Assembly: GCA_016745075.1 (NCBI GenBank)
Contig: JADGDD010000002.1
Span: 256,034-320,033 of the forward strand
Direction of reading: 5' to 3'
DNA length: 64,000 bases
DNA from: Planctomycetota bacterium
GTDB taxonomy: Bacteria > Planctomycetota > UBA11346
In this document: one piece after another, positions 59,424-64,000 of the stretch
How the letters are laid out: every line of letters begins with the position of its first letter
How positions within the stretch are numbered: the stretch's first letter is position 1
Notes under the pieces: generated by a model
Database searches by the model: none
What the model saw: the letters and a program-made list of their open reading frames with translations, nothing else
What the model was told of the DNA's origin: nothing
Position numbers and translations under genes: made by a program

Positions 59424-61658
59424 ATGGCCACCACACCAATAAACGAACAAGCCTTTTCTGAAAAATATGGACCAACTTTACAGTACTCTACTGGTGCATC
59501 GATAGATCCAGGCCTGAGCCCAGATGCATCAGTGGATACACACTGTTGTTTCTGTGGGCAGCAATGTGGCATTACTTTAAACGTGAAAGACAATCATGTG
59601 ATTGGTTTTGAGCCGCGCTATGACTTTCCATTTAATAAGGGTAAATTGTGTCCAAAGGGTATTAAACGCTATTTACAAGGCGGTCATCCAGACCGTTTAA
59701 CGACCGCCCTCATGAAGGATGCAACGGAACCAAGTGGTTTTCGTCAAGCTTCCTATGATGAAGCAATACGGGAAGCGGCACAACGTATTCATGCTGTGCA
59801 AGAGCAATACGGACCAGAAGCGGTTGGCGTATTATCTGGTGCAAGTTTGACCACAGAAAAAGCGTATTTAATGGGCAAATTTGCACGCCTTGGTTTACAA
59901 ACACCTTATATAGATTATAACGGTCGTTTATGTATGGTGTCTGCTGCTGCTGCAAATAAAAAGGCATTCGGCATAGATCGAGCGGCTAATCCGTGGTCTG
60001 ATATTGTTGGTGCAGATGTCGTCTGGATTTCCGGAGCCAACGTGGCGGAGTGCGCACCAATTACTACGGACTATGTGTGGCAGGCTCGGGAGATGGGTGC
60101 AAAAATAATTGTCGTTGATCCGCGTATTACCCCAATCGCGCGAACCTGTGATTTATATTTACCGATAAAGCCAGGAAGAGATAGTGCGTTGTTTCATGGG
60201 GTACTGCATTTAATGATAGAAAAGGGTTTGATTGATGAAGAGTATATAGAACAAAATACAGTGGGTTTTGAGGCACTTGCAAAATTGGTTCATGCATGGA
60301 CACCAGCAAGAACCGCAGAAGTGACTGGATTAAATGAAAAGAAAATTCACGAAGCAGCGGACCTCTGGGGGTATGCAAGTACCAGTTTTTTACTACATGC
60401 GCGTGGTATAGAGCATCATAGTCATGGTGTAGAAAATTGTAGTGGTGCTATAAACATGGTGCTGGCATCGGGTCGTATTGGCCGAAAAAATTGTGGTTAT
60501 GCAACCATCACCGGACAGGCAAACGGCCAGGGTGGTCGAGAGCACGGGCAAAAATGTGATCAGTTGCCGGGTGCTCGTGACATTAGCAATCCAGAACACC
60601 GTGCATTTATTGCAGATGTTTGGGATGTGAATGTGAATGATATTCCAGGACCAGGTGTAGATTGTTATGAAATGATGCGAAAAATTGATAAAGGTGAAAT
60701 TAAAGCACTTATTACTTTGTGCTTTAATCCTAAAGTCAGCTTGCCGGATAATACCTTTGTTGGTCAAGCATTGGATAAACTTGATTTTATGACTTCTATT
60801 GATTTCTTTGCCTCAGAAACAGCCCAACATGCAGATATTATTTTACCTGGTTCTTTGCAAGAAGAGGATGAAGGAGTTGTGACTCAAATAGAAGGCCGTG
60901 TTATTAAAATTAACAAAGCAGTGGAAGCGCCTGGTGAAGCACGGGAAGATTGGAAAATAATTCAAGATCTCGCTCGCTTATTGGGTCGAGAAAAAGGATT
61001 GGCATTTGAAGGGCCGGCCGAAATATTTGAAGAATTACGGCGAGCTAGCGCCGGAGGTATTAGTGATTATTCCGGTATCACCTACGAAAAAATAGATAAA
61101 CAAGGCGGTGTTTTTTGGCCATGTCGGAGTGAGGATGATCCAGGCACTGAACGTTTGTTTGAAGACGGTTCATGGAACCCTATTGCAGACGGTGCAGGTC
61201 CTTTTTATTTTCCAGATGGTAAGGCACGTTTTATTTGTGCGGAATACAGAGAACCAACAGAAATAACAGATGAAGATTACCCTATTATCCTCACTAGCGG
61301 ACGTGTGGTGAGTCAATTTTTATCCGGTACTCAAACGAGACGTATTGGACCACTGGTAGACCAATACCCAGAGCCTCTTATTGAAATTCATCCACGTTTA
61401 GCAGAAAAATTTAGTGTAGAGGATGGTCAATGGGCACGAGTGGAAACCAGACGTGGTTCTGTTACTTTACGAGTGCAGGTAGTTAAAACTATTAGGCCCG
61501 ATACGCTGTTTGTTCCTTATCACTGGGGTGGTAAAAAGAGTATTAACCAATGTACGATTAGTGCACAAGACCCTGTGTCAAAAATACCAGAATATAAAGT
61601 ATGTGCATGTCGAATTTTTCCATTAACAGAGGAAGAAGGGCAGGCTGCTCATGCTTGA
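59424..61658 (+). CDS. molybdopterin nitrate reductase catalytic subunit (NasA/NarB-like)
   Basis: The 744-residue Mo-bisMGD enzyme has an N-terminal [4Fe-4S] site, C41-x2-C44-x3-C48-x27-C76, and the Mo-ligand region [12 protein letters not shown]. Later motifs include [40 protein letters not shown] and the C-terminal MopB dinucleotide domain ([19 protein letters not shown]). There is no Tat signal, so it is cytoplasmic and probably assimilatory, feeding nitrite to the divergent nirBD. An ATG at 59409 includes the GGGGGAG ribosome binding site; the ATG at 59424 is the start. Confidence 0.9.
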   Translation: MATTPINEQAFSEKYGPTLQYSTGASIDPGLSPDASVDTHCCFCGQQCGITLNVKDNHVIGFEPRYDFPFNKGKLCPKGIKRYLQGGHPDRLTTALMKDATEPSGFRQASYDEAIREAAQRIHAVQEQYGPEAVGVLSGASLTTEKAYLMGKFARLGLQTPYIDYNGRLCMVSAAAANKKAFGIDRAANPWSDIVGADVVWISGANVAECAPITTDYVWQAREMGAKIIVVDPRITPIARTCDLYLPIKPGRDSALFHGVLHLMIEKGLIDEEYIEQNTVGFEALAKLVHAWTPARTAEVTGLNEKKIHEAADLWGYASTSFLLHARGIEHHSHGVENCSGAINMVLASGRIGRKNCGYATITGQANGQGGREHGQKCDQLPGARDISNPEHRAFIADVWDVNVNDIPGPGVDCYEMMRKIDKGEIKALITLCFNPKVSLPDNTFVGQALDKLDFMTSIDFFASETAQHADIILPGSLQEEDEGVVTQIEGRVIKINKAVEAPGEAREDWKIIQDLARLLGREKGLAFEGPAEIFEELRRASAGGISDYSGITYEKIDKQGGVFWPCRSEDDPGTERLFEDGSWNPIADGAGPFYFPDGKARFICAEYREPTEITDEDYPIILTSGRVVSQFLSGTQTRRIGPLVDQYPEPLIEIHPRLAEKFSVEDGQWARVETRRGSVTLRVQVVKTIRPDTLFVPYHWGGKKSINQCTISAQDPVSKIPEYKVCACRIFPLTEEEGQAAHA

Positions 61659-62271
61659 CCCCACTATGGAATTTTTTCTTGATCCCAGTCGGTGTATTGG
61701 TTGCCAAGCTTGTGTACAGGGCTGTAGTGAGTGTGATACCCACAAGGGCACAGCTATGATTCATTTAGAATATGTGGATCGTTTTGAAAGCCCACAAACT
61801 GCACCCGTGGTATGTATGCATTGCGATAATCCAACTTGTGCCGAAGTGTGTCCTGCTGATGCCATTAAAAAAACACCAGATGGTGTTGTGCAAAGTGCTC
61901 GGAAAGAGCGGTGTATAGCGTGTGATAATTGTGGTTTGGCCTGTCCTTTTGGTGTACCAAAAGTAGAAGTGACCGGCATTGAATTAATGATGAAATGTGA
62001 TCTGTGTTATGACCGAACATCCATAGGTAAAAAACCAATGTGTGCGTCTGTTTGTCCGAGTCAGGCTTTGTTTTTTGGAACGGCACAGGAGCTCAAAACA
62101 TTACGGCCACAATCACAGGCGATCAATGAATTCCAGTTTGGTGATCAAACCATTAGTACAAAAGTTCAGATGTTGGTGCCCAAAACAGATGGTACCAATC
62201 CAATAGATGTTACTGGTGCCATGGCCTCCATGAGTGTTGATGACATGATGATGGACGGTTTATATGAATAA
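61651..62271 (+). CDS. four-cluster ferredoxin-type electron transfer subunit (4Fe-4S)
   Basis: The 206-residue protein has the cysteine pattern of DmsB/NrfC-type subunits: [37 protein letters not shown] and CDLCYDR with CASVCP, enough for four [4Fe-4S] clusters. The C-terminal 60 residues are unlike the family and Met/Asp-rich. The ATG overlaps the nitrate reductase stop by 8 bases; a second ATG at 61666 is possible. It should carry electrons to the catalytic subunit. Confidence 0.9.
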   Translation: MLDPTMEFFLDPSRCIGCQACVQGCSECDTHKGTAMIHLEYVDRFESPQTAPVVCMHCDNPTCAEVCPADAIKKTPDGVVQSARKERCIACDNCGLACPFGVPKVEVTGIELMMKCDLCYDRTSIGKKPMCASVCPSQALFFGTAQELKTLRPQSQAINEFQFGDQTISTKVQMLVPKTDGTNPIDVTGAMASMSVDDMMMDGLYE

Positions 62272-62300
62272 TGGTAAACGGTCGTGTAAAGGAATAAACG

Positions 62301-62795
62301 ATGACTGAACAATGGAAAGAAGCCTACCCCATTGAAACCGCAACAGAAGAAAAATTGAGTCGTAGGAAATTATTACAATCCTGTGCCGTTGGCTGTGGTC
62401 TTTTAGCTATTGGTGAACTAACGGCATCATGGGTTTCTCGCAGTCGTGTACAGGCCGCAGACAAAGGGACTGCTGTTCGCTTAGAAAAAAATGTAGCGGA
62501 TATTCGTATGCATGAAGCTGTTTTATTCTCATATCCAGATGAACATAGCCCTTGTATTGTTGTTCGGATTGGTGAGGAGGGCGGTGCACAAGACTTCGTC
62601 GCTTATTCTCAAAAATGTACCCACCTTGGTTGTCCAGTTGTGCCCGAACCAGAGCAGAATCGTTTGTATTGTCCTTGTCATAAAGGCAGTTTTGAACTGA
62701 GCACTGGCAAGGTATTAGGTGGACCGCCACAACACCCGTTACCTCGCATCGGCATTCGCATTACCGCAGATGGTTACATTGAAGCTGGTGGATAG
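62301..62795 (+). CDS. Rieske [2Fe-2S] protein with Tat-type signal anchor
   Basis: The 164-residue protein has an RR motif (SRRKLLQSCAVGCGLLAIGE) followed by a hydrophobic helix, the feature of Rieske proteins exported by Tat. The cluster motifs CTHLGC and CPCHKGSF are complete. AAAGGAATAAACG lies before the ATG. It is the last gene of the nitrate reductase operon. Its likely position outside the membrane contrasts with the cytoplasmic catalytic subunit, which implies electron passage through the membrane protein encoded first. Confidence 0.9.
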   Translation: MTEQWKEAYPIETATEEKLSRRKLLQSCAVGCGLLAIGELTASWVSRSRVQAADKGTAVRLEKNVADIRMHEAVLFSYPDEHSPCIVVRIGEEGGAQDFVAYSQKCTHLGCPVVPEPEQNRLYCPCHKGSFELSTGKVLGGPPQHPLPRIGIRITADGYIEAGG

Positions 62796-62840
62796 TGAGG
62801 TGTATTTTTGTTTGTGAATAGGCTCTGTTGAGGCTCGTGT

Positions 62841-62868
62841 AACGGATGGGGGTATCCGTTTTCTGTGT
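62841..62868 (+). terminator. terminator of the nitrate reductase operon
   Basis: AACGGAT and ATCCGTT pair around a GGGGGT loop and are followed by TTCTGTGTTT, 45 bases after the Rieske stop. The T-rich tail supports rho-independent termination. Confidence 0.7.
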
Positions 62869-62890
62869 TTACTCTGAGTATATTTTGTTG

Positions 62891-63460
62891 TTATTCAGCG
62901 ATTCGGCTAAATGGCAGAACAACGGCAGGGGGTACATTAAAGAAGACACGTTTGGTGCGCTCTAAATGAAACCCTTGTGGCCAAAAATGTTCCCAGCGTT
63001 TGCGTGAGTAGGTGTACTGCACCCAACAGCGGCCCTGTGGTAAAATCTTAGCAATGGAGGCGATGATGCTATCTCGCAACTGTTCTGGTAGACTTAATAA
63101 AGGAAGGCTTGAGATAATGCCACCAATGTTATCCAGTGATATACCGAGTTGTGTCAAATGTTGTTCGAGACTTGAAGCACAGCCATTTACAACGGTAATA
63201 TTGGGGTAACGATGTTGAAGACGTTCTGAGAACCGTTCGTCGAATTCAACAGAAATAAGACGATTTTGCGGGAAGTTACGGCAAATATGTTTGGTGATTG
63301 CGCCTGTTCCTGGGCCTAATTCAATAAGGACTTGGTCCTTTGTTACATTATCTAAAGATCGAAGCATCGCTTTGGCTAAATGCGGGCTAGAAGGTACGAT
63401 TGAGCCCATTTGACGGAAATTTCGTAAGGACTGTCTCATAAAGCGCCAACTATCAATCAT
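62891..63460 (-). CDS. SAM-dependent methyltransferase, phospholipid N-methyltransferase-like
   Basis: The 189-residue protein has motif I LIELGPGTGAITKHI, the acidic loop ISVEFDERFSERL and FGGIISSLPLLSLP-type motif IV (GGIISSLPLLSLPEQL). It resembles PmtA/COG3963 phospholipid methyltransferases and the rRNA adenine dimethylase fold. The N-terminal IVPSSPHLAKAML and the late QYTYSRKRWEHF favour the phospholipid group. Convergent with the nitrate operon and not obviously part of any neighbouring unit. Confidence 0.78.
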   Translation of the reverse strand: MIDSWRFMRQSLRNFRQMGSIVPSSPHLAKAMLRSLDNVTKDQVLIELGPGTGAITKHICRNFPQNRLISVEFDERFSERLQHRYPNITVVNGCASSLEQHLTQLGISLDNIGGIISSLPLLSLPEQLRDSIIASIAKILPQGRCWVQYTYSRKRWEHFWPQGFHLERTKRVFFNVPPAVVLPFSRIAE

Positions 63461-63666
63461 GTGTCTATACTGTGGATACTCACTCGTTCACAAGGAAGAA
63501 TTGAATGGCTGTTGTATAAAAGATAAGAGGTGTGTAATATTATTGGTCAGTATCGGTTTCGTGACACACAACAAAGGAGGTGACCTTCACCTAAGTGCTC
63601 GCAACCCTTCTTTCTTTTGAGGAGTTGTGTTATGATATTGTTAGAGGATTGTGTTTTTTGCTTTGT

Positions 63667-64000
63667 TTACTTTTCTGGTCGTAATATGTGGCAGCCATGC
63701 GCGGCATGGTGTTGAAAGTAATCTTGGTGGTAATCTTCAGCCGCAGTAAATACGATAGTGGTATCGGCAGATTCAACAGGAACTATTTCTGTACAAGCTG
63801 GTTGTTGGAAGCTGTTGTCTGCATCAAAATTTTGTTTTGATTGTTCCGCTATCTGTTGCTGCTCTTTGCTGGTTGTAAAAATAACGCTACGGTATTGTGT
63901 GCCCACATCAGGCCCTTGGCGATTAGGGGTGGTTGGATTGTGTAAGCGCCAGAAAATATCTACGAGATCAGCGTAAGATAATTCTTTTGGGTTAAAACGC
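63667..64000 (-). CDS. msrA: peptide methionine sulfoxide reductase MsrA, C-terminal part (partial)
   Basis: Read on the minus strand the frame is open to the window edge and includes DIFWRLHNPTTPNRQGPDVG, TQYRSVIFTTSKEQQ and EDYHQDYFQHH, all MsrA landmarks. It reduces methionine-S-sulfoxide in proteins. The N-terminal catalytic Cys region lies beyond position 64000. The GTG at 63906 is internal, not a start. Confidence 0.93.
   Translation of the reverse strand, partial: RFNPKELSYADLVDIFWRLHNPTTPNRQGPDVGTQYRSVIFTTSKEQQQIAEQSKQNFDADNSFQQPACTEIVPVESADTTIVFTAAEDYHQDYFQHHAAHGCHILRPEK

Noticed and set aside
63571..63595. AAAGGAGGTGA as a very strong ribosome binding site for a short gene
   Set aside because: The frames that follow are at most about 29 codons at poor spacing; the bases also form a small palindrome (AGGTGA and TCACCT), so a structural or chance origin is more likely.

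Overview
This window is ordinary-density bacterial chromosome from a Gram-negative, flagellated organism. It has Tat and Sec exported proteins, an RHS protein with a signal peptide, a Pst/Pho system and a nitrate/nitrite assimilation locus. The taxon is uncertain. Long PstC/PstA forms, a NasA-ferredoxin-Rieske-membrane protein operon and the ABC exporter plus solenoid-like protein set recall the Planctomycetota/Lentisphaerota (PVC) side, but that is inference. I saw no rRNA, tRNA, CRISPR array or insertion sequence.

Bases 1-28189 form a flagellar filament and filament-glycosylation island. It opens with the end of a sugar aminotransferase (probable PseC) and fliW. A pseudaminic-acid operon follows (pseB, a CMP-sugar transferase, a pseG-pseH fusion, pseI). 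Then come a solenoid-like protein and a Maf-type flagellin glycosyltransferase, and three very long flagellins (825-827 aa). After these is a Cj1295-like DUF4910 gene, facing an eight-gene minus-strand operon: methyltransferase, glutamate mutase S, E and L, acyl carrier protein, alpha/beta hydrolase, AMP-forming ligase and AAC(3)-type acyltransferase. flaG, fliD and fliS close the island. I read the eight-gene operon as a pathway that makes a glutamate-mutase-derived amino acid, activates it on a carrier protein and attaches it to the flagellin sugar. This is the best candidate for an undescribed system here. Sigma-54-like and sigma-28-like promoters can be read by eye in front of most flagellar units. 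Two flagellin leaders carry a hairpin with a GGA loop that looks like a CsrA site, in keeping with the nearby fliW.

Bases 28312-30809 hold ymdB, mutY, a small lipoprotein and a 53-aa membrane protein. Bases 31040-40504 are an RHS locus. It has a membrane-anchored partner, a 2163-aa secreted RHS protein with a LamG-like insert and a Cys-rich tip, and a small membrane protein that may be its immunity protein. Downstream is a graveyard of displaced RHS tips with a second small membrane protein.

Bases 40771-45685 hold an ABC exporter, a conserved solenoid-like protein, ribF and fabI, with overlapping ends. Bases 45756-55154 are phoB-phoR-phoU-pstS-pstC-pstA-pstB, with a decayed copy of the pstS end fused to the start of pstC. 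Bases 55231-62868 are divergent nirBD and nitrate reductase operons with an inverted repeat between them. The window ends with a phospholipid-methyltransferase-like gene and the 3' part of msrA.
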